NCBI GenBank assembly: GCA_902630885.1
Contig: CACOWI010000008.1
Location: 1-57,033 of the forward strand
Origin: an uncultured SAR86 cluster bacterium
GTDB lineage: Bacteria; Pseudomonadota; Gammaproteobacteria; Magnimaribacterales; D2472
Length of the DNA: 57,033 bases
Reading direction: 5' to 3'
Each line of letters begins with the position of its first letter. Position 1 is the stretch's first letter. The position numbers and the translations under genes were made by a program. Positions 25,632 through 32,072 of the stretch are shown here, piece after piece. The notes below the pieces were generated by a model, which had not been told where the DNA came from, ran no database searches, and was given only the letters and a program-made list of their open reading frames with translations.

Positions 25632-25988
25632 TCATTTATATTTAATTCTTCCAATACATTGAAAAGACGGAGGTCTTTTTTGATACTCTGTGAGTTCTGG
25701 TGGTTTTGATAGTTTCCCATATGAACCCAATTCCCATTGTCTTTCTAACCAGTTTACTTTTTCACTTAATATTCCTCTAATAAACTCTGTTTCGTGGTCA
25801 TGATCGATTGGGGGAGACTTTTTGTTTAAGTCTAAGAATTTTTGTTTTTCTTGAGAATAAACAAACTTTACTCCACTTAATGGACATTCAAAATTCTGAT
25901 ATTCCATCAATTCTATATATTGTTCAGGAGTTAATCCGTGACGTATTGTTTTTGTAATGTCGTATCCCTTTACAATGATTTTTTTCAT
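25632..25988 (-). CDS. cassette gene 4: HNH endonuclease, recombination endonuclease VII-like
   Basis: A 118-residue protein. The active-site stretch PPIDHDHETEFIRGILSEKV (near residue 59) matches the endonuclease VII pattern (DHDHETG..RGLLC..CN). Only one Cys (FECPLSG) of the usual four zinc cysteines is seen, so the structural zinc site is degenerate. Phage endonuclease VII resolves branched DNA; stand-alone copies occur in phages and mobile elements. The gene is alone between repeats C and D, whose inner arms form a perfect 13-bp inverted repeat. Confidence 0.72.
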   Translation of the reverse strand: MKKIIVKGYDITKTIRHGLTPEQYIELMEYQNFECPLSGVKFVYSQEKQKFLDLNKKSPPIDHDHETEFIRGILSEKVNWLERQWELGSYGKLSKPPELTEYQKRPPSFQCIGRIKYK

Positions 25989-26028
25989 TTAAAATTTCCA
26001 GAATTACTCACAACGTATTGATTTAACC

Positions 26029-26079
26029 GGTACATACAATTCTATTCAACAGTAACGGACTAAGTTTAATCGGTCTTTC
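26029..26079 (+). other. outer attachment junction of the 6-kb element (repeat D)
   Basis: Three parts are joined here: GTACATACAATTC (26030-26042, the arm paired with repeat C), ATTCAACAGTAACG (26044-26057), and the element arm 26057-26079 that ends ATCGGTCTTTC. The last arm is an inverted copy, 21 of 23 positions, of 32073-32095 at the glmS end. It lies a few bases downstream of the integrase stop codon (26085-26087). Confidence 0.7.
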
Positions 26080-26084
26080 ATTCC

Positions 26085-27740
26085 TCACACCATAGTCCTT
26101 ATATTTCGTACGTTATTATCTAAGTTTACCATTTTCTCATATTTTCCTTTTTCAATAACATATCCTTTCTTCTTCTTGGATTTGTCTTTCCATTTAAGAG
26201 TATCTTCAATTATAGGTAATCTTAATTTAAGAACTAATCTATGTTTCCTTGTCTCTGAATCAAATAATACTCTTATCTTCTTAACGTATTTCTTAATAAC
26301 CTCTATTTTTTGTTCATCTGATAGGTTCTTTAATTCGTGGATATTACTTTCATAGTCAGAAATCCAATCTATCCATAAATTGTCTTCCTCTAGGACTACT
26401 TTTTCATTCTCTAGTTCTATTAGGGTCGTTGATAACTTGTTTAATTCGATTTGTAGTTTATCTATGAACATCTGAATCGATTTCGCTTTCTCTCTCGAGG
26501 ATATTTTCTCGATCTCTTTCTGAACAATACTCTCTTCGAGACGACTAATTGATTCTTTGATTGAATCAATCTTCTTGGATAGTCTTGTTAATTCATTCTC
26601 TTTGGAAATCTTTGATCTATTCTTTTGTTTAAGTAAAGACTTTTTGAATATCTCTCTTTCTTGATGAGATAGTTCTAATATATTGACCAGAGTTTCCCAA
26701 ATTCCCTCAATTGTTCTCTCACAATCCATACTGACATTATTTGGACAATGTTTCCCTCTTATCCAATCTCCATCTTTTGACGAAGACTTCCATTTCTTAT
26801 TATGTTTCGAACACCTATAAGAAAGTCTGAATTGATCGTTCTTTAACTTTCGAGATTCTCCCCATATGACACTATCACAATGACCACATGACATTAATTC
26901 TCTAAGGGGATAGTCATGATTCTTTTGTGTTGGTCCTTTAGGTCTAGAAGATTTCTTTAGTCTTTCTTGGACTTTATCCCATATAACTGGTTCCACAATT
27001 CTTGGACATGGAATCTCTTTTTCATAATAAACATATGAACCGTTGGGATGGGTGTTTCTTAAAATACATTCGACACTTCCATAACTCCAAATAGGTTTTC
27101 CTCTATTTGTTAATACATTTCCATCTAACTTGTGTTTAATTCTCTTAGGAGATAATCCTTGTGAATACCATTTGAAGATTCTCTCAACCCAAGGAGATTG
27201 ATCTTTGTCTAGTACAAGTTTCTTATTCTTATTTGTTTTATATCCGAAAGGTGTTGAACCTCCCATCCAATATCCCTGTCTTGCTTTGACTCTTTTCCCA
27301 TGATTTAACCTCTCTTTTCTCAACATATTCTCGTATTGAGAAATCTCTGAAATGATTCCATATAACAAGTTCTGTTCTAATGAATCCAGATTTGTTTCAT
27401 TGGTATTTGTATAGAGAGTACATTTACTCTTTCTAAGAGTTTCTCTAATAATTGTTGATGTCGTTGTATTCCTAGACAATCTATCGATTGAATAGACATA
27501 GATATTCTTAATCTCTCCATCTGATACTCTTGCCAATAGTTCTTTAATTACAGGTCTATTCTCTAAATCCTCTTTTGATGAACTTGCTGATTTCTCGTTA
27601 TGGTGTTCATAGTCCATTCCTAAGGACTTTGCTTTTTCTTTTCCTAACTTTAATTGAGAGTCAAGAGATGTTCCGTCATTCTCTTGATTAACAGTCGATA
27701 CTCTTGTGTAGATATGTAATATTGGTTTGTCCTTACTCAT
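26085..27740 (-). CDS. large serine recombinase (integrase)
   Basis: A 551-residue complete large serine recombinase. The resolvase domain (residues 6-150) has YTRVSTVNQ with catalytic Ser15 and YSIDRLSRN near residue 100. The recombinase domain starts STPFGYK near 160 and includes WVERIFKWYSQGLSPKRIKH. A zinc ribbon follows (MSCGHCDSVIWG near 287, YRCSKH, KHCPNN), then a coiled coil (about 370-470) that in this family controls integration versus excision. It cuts attP and attB with a two-base stagger to insert the element. An AAAGGAGG and a GGGGAAAG lie before ATG 27740. Confidence 0.93.
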   Translation of the reverse strand: MSKDKPILHIYTRVSTVNQENDGTSLDSQLKLGKEKAKSLGMDYEHHNEKSASSSKEDLENRPVIKELLARVSDGEIKNIYVYSIDRLSRNTTTSTIIRETLRKSKCTLYTNTNETNLDSLEQNLLYGIISEISQYENMLRKERLNHGKRVKARQGYWMGGSTPFGYKTNKNKKLVLDKDQSPWVERIFKWYSQGLSPKRIKHKLDGNVLTNRGKPIWSYGSVECILRNTHPNGSYVYYEKEIPCPRIVEPVIWDKVQERLKKSSRPKGPTQKNHDYPLRELMSCGHCDSVIWGESRKLKNDQFRLSYRCSKHNKKWKSSSKDGDWIRGKHCPNNVSMDCERTIEGIWETLVNILELSHQEREIFKKSLLKQKNRSKISKENELTRLSKKIDSIKESISRLEESIVQKEIEKISSREKAKSIQMFIDKLQIELNKLSTTLIELENEKVVLEEDNLWIDWISDYESNIHELKNLSDEQKIEVIKKYVKKIRVLFDSETRKHRLVLKLRLPIIEDTLKWKDKSKKKKGYVIEKGKYEKMVNLDNNVRNIRTMV

Positions 27741-27778
27741 AACCTTACTTTCCCCTCATAACCTCCTTTAGACAACGA

Positions 27779-27967
27779 CTACTCGTCCACAAACTTTTCT
27801 AGTCCTCTTTTCTCTGATTGAGGTTTTTCTTTGGGTCCATAAAGGTATTCCTCTATGTCTTCTATCTTTCGATCTAGTCCTCTTAACCAATGTTGGAGAA
27901 ATTCTATGTCTTTCATTAATTGATAATTACTGTCGACTCTTACTCCTTTAGGATTTCTCTCACTCAT
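27779..27967 (-). CDS. 62-residue charged protein next to the integrase, unknown (possible directionality factor)
   Basis: The ATG at 27967 has AAGGAGG 8 nt upstream and shares a base with the stop of the 263-residue gene (TAATG), so it is preferred over a longer frame from 28021. The protein (MSERNPKGVRVDSNYQLMKD...) is highly charged, with a central helix (FLQHWLRGLDRKIEDIEEYL) able to form a coiled coil. No family recognised. Small charged proteins beside serine integrases are often recombination directionality factors; here that is only a positional guess. Confidence 0.65.
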   Translation of the reverse strand: MSERNPKGVRVDSNYQLMKDIEFLQHWLRGLDRKIEDIEEYLYGPKEKPQSEKRGLEKFVDE

Positions 27968-28758
27968 TATTCGACCTCCTTGAATAAAGGTTTTCTCCCA
28001 TGATTGATATTCCAATCCCAATAACTATCAAGAATTCTGATTGAATCCTTTAATAATGATTCCTTGTAATTGAACGTATTAATGAAGAATGAGTATTGGG
28101 TCTTATCTCCTTTTTTAACTGAATCCTCATACTCAAAATATGTTTCTCGTGTGGTTTTTGGTTTCATAGACTCTGGGTCTGAAGGATCCATCTTTGTAAG
28201 ATATTTTACTGGTTCACTATTCCAATCTTCAGAAGTTACCCACTCATCTACAACGAATACCTTTCTCTCAATCTTCTGTTGATAAAGAGGTGGAAAGAGT
28301 TCATCTTCATAGTTTTCGAGACATTCTCGAGAATCATCAATGTGTGTTAATAACAGTTCAGTAAAATTCTTTACATCTCCTCTTGAGAAATCTTGTTTTC
28401 GACTATAACCACATTCCAATTCAAGGAATTCATCCTCTTTTGGAACCATTTGATAGTACTGTTTTTTCTCTAGACTATGGATATAGACATGAATCCTTTT
28501 ATCCATTAAATACTTTCTAAGAAATCCTTTAATTCCATTAGTTAGATTCATCCGACTAACTGTTTGGAAAGTGAGGTTGTAATATCCATCTGTCATTAAC
28601 TTCCAGACGTTGTTAGAATCCATCTCTATACCTCTTTCATTCATATAAAAACTGAATAAGGAAACTTCTTCCTCTCCGTTATTTACTATTTGATTTAAAC
28701 ACTCAAGATCAGATTCACTAATCTGTGTTTCATTTACTCTTAATAAGACACTATTCAT
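27967..28758 (-). CDS. 263-residue protein, unknown function
   Basis: Starts at ATG 28758 with a GGAGG ribosome-binding site. Soluble, acidic, rich in aromatic residues, no signal peptide or membrane segment. I see no catalytic motif. Features include YYNLTFQTVSRMNLTNGIKG near residue 59 and DSYWDWNINHGRKPLF at the C-terminus. It is the first gene of the operon that runs into the 62-residue protein and the integrase, and its promoter region contains operator copy 1. Confidence 0.7.
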   Translation of the reverse strand: MNSVLLRVNETQISESDLECLNQIVNNGEEEVSLFSFYMNERGIEMDSNNVWKLMTDGYYNLTFQTVSRMNLTNGIKGFLRKYLMDKRIHVYIHSLEKKQYYQMVPKEDEFLELECGYSRKQDFSRGDVKNFTELLLTHIDDSRECLENYEDELFPPLYQQKIERKVFVVDEWVTSEDWNSEPVKYLTKMDPSDPESMKPKTTRETYFEYEDSVKKGDKTQYSFFINTFNYKESLLKDSIRILDSYWDWNINHGRKPLFKEVE

Positions 28759-28832
28759 TTATTTCCTCCATAGAAATTTGGGTTGTTATTAATTTTTTCA
28801 TACTCCTATTATCTTAGATTTGCCATTTAAAC

Positions 28833-28863
28833 TGGATGACATAACTTGATAGAAGTTCTGTCC
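28833..28863. promoter_or_regulatory. dyad operator-like repeat, copy 1
   Basis: TGGATGACATAACTTGATAG followed by AAGTTCTGTCC. The arms GACATAACTT and AAGTTCTGTC are inverted repeats at 9 of 10 positions around a 5-nt spacer. It lies between the divergent 263-residue gene (start 28758) and the 212-residue gene (start 28889), so a bound repressor could control both. Copy 2 at 31740 matches at 28 of 31 positions; copy 3 at 31035 is more diverged. Confidence 0.65.
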
Positions 28864-28888
28864 TAAATGGTTGTGTTATCCTGTTTGT

Positions 28889-29527
28889 ATGAGTGAGAGG
28901 AAGTCATTAAAACAGTTCTATAGATTGTGGTTTGAGTTTCTTAAATTAGGATTAACAAAGACCAAATTTACTAAGAAAGAGAAAGAGTTTTATCTCGATT
29001 GGGGAGATGTTCTTTCATATAAGAACTTTGATGATTGGTGGAAGTCCAAAGGTCATTTATTCGGAGATATTAAAGTCGAAAAAGGATATTCCTTTAGTGA
29101 AGATTCTATTAATTTAAAGATTCCTTTAACTCAACCTTTATCAACTTCTGTCTCTCAAGTTAAGAATATTATTGAAAGTGAGATCGTTGAGAGATATGGA
29201 CATAAATTGTCTCCAAAAGAGATGACTAATAATATGAAATTACCTCACAAAAAATATCCAATTAAAGGACAACCCAAATATCAGACTTTACAAGATACTT
29301 TAGTCATTTATAGGGATGTATACGTCAAGAAAGGTCATTCAAAAGTCGGACAAGAGTTATTAGATGATTGTCGAAAGTTTTTCAAAGGAAGAAAGGTCAA
29401 TAAACGTGTTCCTGAGTTCTTAAGAGAACAAGAAGATAACTTAAATACGTTAAGAAATCTGAGAAGAACTATCCAAAGAGGGAACACAATAATAAAGAAT
29501 GTGAAGTCAGGAGTATTTCCAGACTAA
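28889..29527 (+). CDS. 212-residue protein, unknown function (element gene)
   Basis: Translation from ATG 28889 (an upstream TTG at 28871 overlaps the operator and has no ribosome-binding site). The N-terminal part SLKQFYRLWFEFLKLGL, then FYLDWGDV and FDDWWKSKGHLFG, is a recurring pattern in small proteins of phages and integrated elements that I cannot tie to a named family. The C-terminus is very basic (NLRRTIQRGNTIIKNVKSG), suggesting nucleic-acid binding. Head of the plus-strand operon in the element. Confidence 0.7.
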   Translation: MSERKSLKQFYRLWFEFLKLGLTKTKFTKKEKEFYLDWGDVLSYKNFDDWWKSKGHLFGDIKVEKGYSFSEDSINLKIPLTQPLSTSVSQVKNIIESEIVERYGHKLSPKEMTNNMKLPHKKYPIKGQPKYQTLQDTLVIYRDVYVKKGHSKVGQELLDDCRKFFKGRKVNKRVPEFLREQEDNLNTLRNLRRTIQRGNTIIKNVKSGVFPD

Positions 29528-29585
29528 TCCCGTTGTCCATTTAATAGATTCATAGGAAGGTTTCCTTATAAGTGAGGAAATTATT

Positions 29586-29978
29586 ATGAAACTATTGAAA
29601 GAACTTAATTTAACACCTGTTAAAAAGACTGTTGGAAGGAATCCGATAGTCCAAAGACGTGAAAGTCTTATCAAAGGAATAGATAAACAATTATCTATTT
29701 GTGAATCGTTAATATCAGATAACGAATTTGCCAGAGATCATCATTCTGGACGAAAGATACCTTCCTGGTTCTGGTTAGATGACTCTGGACAATATTACTT
29801 GTCTATCAATTATGGGAAACAACCATTGGAATTATCCAAAGGAAAGTTCTCTATTATTTGTGATTCTATCGAGAGTGTTCAATCGTCTTTAAATCTTGTC
29901 AGAGAATCTGTCCAAATGGGAGATTTCGATAAACAACTCGAAAAGAGAAGTAAGGTCATAAGGTCTAACTTTAAGTGA
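29586..29978 (+). CDS. DUF6641-like protein
   Basis: A 130-residue protein starting MKLLKELNLTPVKKTVGRNP, followed by VQRRESLIKGIDKQLSICES, then WFWLDDSGQYYLSINYGKQP and LELSKGKFSIIC, and a C-terminal helix. The order (basic N-terminus, VxRRxKLIxxLDEQ helix, WWW...G....V.YG...LEL.KGK) agrees with what I know as DUF6641, seen in plasmids and small integrated elements. Function unknown. GAGG lies 9 nt before the ATG, and the stop overlaps the next gene. Confidence 0.7.
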   Translation: MKLLKELNLTPVKKTVGRNPIVQRRESLIKGIDKQLSICESLISDNEFARDHHSGRKIPSWFWLDDSGQYYLSINYGKQPLELSKGKFSIICDSIESVQSSLNLVRESVQMGDFDKQLEKRSKVIRSNFK

Positions 29979-30226
29979 GTAATTTAGTCAATTTGAATGA
30001 TTATAGGTGGAACGTGGATTGGATTATTTCGGACCTTGTGGATGAGTTCTTTGAGACAGGAACTGATGAGATCACAAAATGGTTAATACAAAATAAAGAG
30101 GATGTTGGTCTAAGTGAAAAAGAGATTAAGGAACTCGACGTTGAGGATTTGAAATTAACTTTTGTTAATACTTCTCTAAAAATGTTGGGTATGTCTATTG
30201 TTCATAAGAACAACTTTAGGTGGTGA
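29975..30226 (+). CDS. 83-residue acidic protein, unknown function
   Basis: The GTG start overlaps the stop of the DUF6641-like gene (GTGA), a sign of coupled translation. The protein is acidic and helical (VDWIISDLVDEFFETGTDEI and LSEKEIKELDVEDLKLTFVN), soluble, with no recognised domain. It ends in a GTGA overlap with the next small gene. Confidence 0.65.
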   Translation: MSNLVNLNDYRWNVDWIISDLVDEFFETGTDEITKWLIQNKEDVGLSEKEIKELDVEDLKLTFVNTSLKMLGMSIVHKNNFRW

Positions 30227-30393
30227 TAGTATTTGAATTTCTATCTTCTGGAGGTGTTTGGACTCAATGTGGTTCCACCTCCGACACCAATCCAACCTAT
30301 CTTTCTTATCGATTGAATCAACTCCATAAGGTTTATAAGACCAGAGTGAGAGTCAGATATAGAAATGGAGGAATAATTGATCTTATTGGTTAG
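30223..30393 (+). CDS. 56-residue basic protein, unknown function
   Basis: A GTG at 30223 within the previous gene's TGA (GTGA overlap) opens 56 codons ending TAG at 30391-30393. The C-terminal half is basic: LNQLHKVYKTRVRVRYRNGG. The continued overlap chain and a composition like the neighbours support a real gene. Unknown role, perhaps nucleic-acid binding. It converges on the 67-residue gene, leaving only 2 nt between stops. Confidence 0.6.
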   Translation: MIVFEFLSSGGVWTQCGSTSDTNPTYLSYRLNQLHKVYKTRVRVRYRNGGIIDLIG

Positions 30394-30395
30394 TC

Positions 30396-30599
30396 TTATT
30401 TCTTCTTAATAAGAACAACCGACAATTCATTCTTCCCATTTCCAAAGAATCTATCCAATTCAGATTTAACGAATCCAATATTAGTCTTATCAATAGGTTC
30501 CAATACCTGAATATCGACCTGACCAAGATTATTAATCGATCTAGTCAATTCAGACTTAGTCTTTGGAAGAACAACTTTTGTATCATATTTTCCTAACAC
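30396..30599 (-). CDS. 67-residue protein, unknown function
   Basis: A GTG at 30599 with AGGAG at the correct distance (8 nt) opens a 67-residue frame. The sequence is basic at the ends (VVLPKTKSELTRSINNLGQV ... LSVVLIKKK). No recognised domain. It is downstream of the RHH protein gene on the same strand. Confidence 0.55.
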   Translation of the reverse strand: MLGKYDTKVVLPKTKSELTRSINNLGQVDIQVLEPIDKTNIGFVKSELDRFFGNGKNELSVVLIKKK

Positions 30600-30672
30600 T
30601 CATAAACTCCTTATTAAATACACATTAAAAATTTCCATTGGATAGATTCATCAGATGGATTATTTAAATCCC

Positions 30673-30873
30673 TTAGACACCGACTCTAGGTCTTCTACCT
30701 GTCATTTCATACAAGGTATTCCAGTTCTTAATCTCTTCCTGTTTCTCAATAACATGAGATCTCATTAATTCGATTAAGGTCTGAGTTCTATTCGTATTTT
30801 TAAACCGGCAAGTCTCATCAAAGGTATCAATTACATCATCTGGACATCTAAAGTTAATTAAAGTCTTACTCAT
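30673..30873 (-). CDS. ribbon-helix-helix (CopG/Arc-like) DNA-binding protein
   Basis: A 66-residue protein starting MSKTLINFRCPDDVIDTFDE, with the RHH strand (TLINFRCP) followed by two helices (VIDTFDETCRF and RTQTLIELMRSHV). GAGGAG lies 7 nt before the ATG. RHH proteins repress their own promoters or control copy number or excision in small mobile elements. Operator copy 3 and the hairpin 30917-30940 lie just upstream. Confidence 0.8.
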   Translation of the reverse strand: MSKTLINFRCPDDVIDTFDETCRFKNTNRTQTLIELMRSHVIEKQEEIKNWNTLYEMTGRRPRVGV

Positions 30874-30916
30874 TACTACTCCTCTCTATTACGTTTCATT
30901 AATTAATATATTAGGA

Positions 30917-30940
30917 ATCAAGACAGGATAAAGTCTTGAT
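30917..30940. repeat. perfect 8-bp stem hairpin upstream of the RHH gene
   Basis: ATCAAGAC (30917-30924), an 8-nt loop AGGATAAA, and GTCTTGAT (30933-30940). It lies in the 309-bp stretch (30874-31182) between the RHH gene and the HUH rep gene. Position suits an RHH operator, or a single-strand or double-strand replication origin for the rep protein. Confidence 0.5.
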
Positions 30941-31034
30941 CGATATACCTTATTTAATGGAGATTTATCTTCGACATTAGGTATGTAAAGTATTTGTATA
31001 TATGAGTTATTTATATGACGAAGACTGTTTGAAA

Positions 31035-31063
31035 TGGGACATAACTTAAAAGAAGTTCTGGAC
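31035..31063. promoter_or_regulatory. dyad operator-like repeat, copy 3 (diverged)
   Basis: TGGGACATAACTTAAAAGAA then GTTCTGGAC. It shares GACATAACTT, AGAAGTTCTG and the spacing with copy 1 (28833). About 165 bp upstream of the RHH gene start. The second arm is less symmetric than in copies 1 and 2. Confidence 0.55.
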
Positions 31064-31182
31064 GACTTTTGAACATGAAAATTTTGTGAGGAATTTTTTG
31101 AAAACACACGACATAGAGAAGTGTTTGAAATATCCAAGACAATATTTTTTGAGAAGGTATATATGAAATCGATCAAAATAAC

Positions 31183-31644
31183 CTACCCCACAGGGTAAGG
31201 GATATAGACATTGGACCAATCAACAGAATCCTTAATATCACTCTTGGATGTTAATTTGGTCATATAGTCTATCCAACCTTTGTCATACATTGGTTGAATA
31301 TCAATCATTGGTCTTCCTAATACTGATTTACTCCATGATTCCTTAACTAATCGGATGAATTCCCTGTTTTTCTCTGGATATGGGTTGTCTATAACACAAT
31401 GAATATGTGTTTGAATGTGATTTGTTCCCTCCCTAATAGGTATAACAGTCAATTTTTGGTTATACCTTCTATAAGAATTCTTTAGATAAGATTGGTTAAG
31501 TCTATTCATGAAATGTTTAAAGTTCTGTGAATGACTTATCTTTGTATTTGAAAAGGTCGTTAGAGTAATGGCGAAAGGATTAGACAGTTCTATATCCTTA
31601 ATCCAATCTCTTATCTCCTGTTGATATTCCAAATCATTAACCAC
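31183..31644 (-). CDS. HUH-type replication initiator (rolling-circle Rep-like), compact
   Basis: A 153-residue protein from GTG 31644 with AGAGGTG 8 nt upstream. Motif 1 FAITLTTF (residues 24-31), motif 2 HIQTHIHCVID with the metal-binding His80-Ile-His82, and motif 3 GWIDYMTKLTSK with candidate nucleophile Tyr127 and Lys130 follow Rep order and spacing. IS200-type transposases have a similar size but different Tyr context. It would nick one strand to start rolling-circle replication of an excised circle. No helicase domain is present. Confidence 0.75.
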   Translation of the reverse strand: MVNDLEYQQEIRDWIKDIELSNPFAITLTTFSNTKISHSQNFKHFMNRLNQSYLKNSYRRYNQKLTVIPIREGTNHIQTHIHCVIDNPYPEKNREFIRLVKESWSKSVLGRPMIDIQPMYDKGWIDYMTKLTSKSDIKDSVDWSNVYIPYPVG

Positions 31645-31739
31645 TTCTATACACCTCTACTTCCTATTTTTTGGGATATTTTTAATAGTTTTTAGTTATC
31701 TTTACCATATATTTATCTTATTAGAATTGAGGTTTAACT

Positions 31740-31770
31740 TGGATGACATTACTTGATAGAAGTATTGTCC
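31740..31770. promoter_or_regulatory. dyad operator-like repeat, copy 2
   Basis: TGGATGACATTACTTGATAG then AAGTATTGTCC. It differs from copy 1 at three positions and keeps the dyad (9 of 10 paired). It overlaps the stop codon of the HTH-like gene (31749) and lies about 100 bp upstream of the rep start. The sequences before it (TTATCTTA..., ...TTTAAC) also resemble the region before copy 1, so a whole promoter segment may be duplicated. Confidence 0.65.
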
Positions 31771-32003
31771 AAATAGATCTCAATATTATTTTCTCGTTCT
31801 GTCTTCTTTAAATATTTCTTATACATCCTTTCAACTAATTGAGGAGATAACTCCTTATCACGAGTAGATCGATAACCTTTAGATATAAGATGAGTCGATA
31901 TATCTTTGTATGTCCATGAATACTCCCTCAACTCCTTAATAACCTCTATTAAGTTCTCTTGATACCTTGATAATCCTCCTAGAAAGGAAAGTTTAATATC
32001 CAC
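31749..32003 (-). CDS. HTH-like small protein, putative regulator
   Basis: An 84-residue protein from GTG 32003. The segment WTYKDISTHLISKGYRSTRD followed by LSPQLVERMYKKYLKK resembles the winged or three-helix HTH found in small proteins of mobile elements and in recombinase C-terminal parts. It could bind the dyad operators or the 11-bp repeats beside it; this is inference. It is the gene nearest the glmS junction. Confidence 0.6.
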   Translation of the reverse strand: MDIKLSFLGGLSRYQENLIEVIKELREYSWTYKDISTHLISKGYRSTRDKELSPQLVERMYKKYLKKTERENNIEIYLDNTSIK

Positions 32004-32037
32004 CGAAATTTCAACGGAAATATTTTTTGGTTTATGG

Positions 32038-32070
32038 GAACTTATAGAGAACTTATGGAGAATTAATAAG
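32038..32070 (+). repeat. three 11-bp tandem repeats at the element end
   Basis: GAACTTATAGA, GAACTTATGGA and GAATTAATAAG lie head to tail (32038-32048, 32049-32059, 32060-32070) between the HTH-like gene and the attachment arm. Copies 1 and 2 differ at one position, the third is diverged. Iteron-like arrays at integrated-element ends can bind an excision factor or a regulator. Confidence 0.5.
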
Positions 32071-32072
32071 GG

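Larger units (their letters stand above)
30874..31182. other. non-coding region between RHH and rep genes
   Basis: No convincing gene. An open frame at 30889-31176 (minus) lacks a ribosome-binding site and overlaps three structured elements: the hairpin 30917-30940, operator copy 3 (31035-31063), and an AAACAC...GTGTTT inverted repeat near 31103-31127. The region is very AT-rich. It is a good place for promoters and a rolling-circle origin, but no nick site can be named. Confidence 0.5.

Noticed and set aside
24803-26079. Class integron cassette array
   Set aside because: No tyrosine integron integrase and no long folded attC sites; the repeats are short and related to the glmS end.
24803-26079. 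CRISPR array
   Set aside because: Repeats are few, imperfect and irregularly spaced, with genes between them, and no cas genes are present.
28871-28888. TTG start extending the 212-residue element protein by six residues
   Set aside because: No ribosome-binding site and it would start directly against the operator; ATG 28889 is preferred.
30889-31176. 95-residue open frame (minus) between RHH and rep genes
   Set aside because: No ribosome-binding site, low-complexity composition, and it covers the hairpin and operator copy 3; treated as non-coding.
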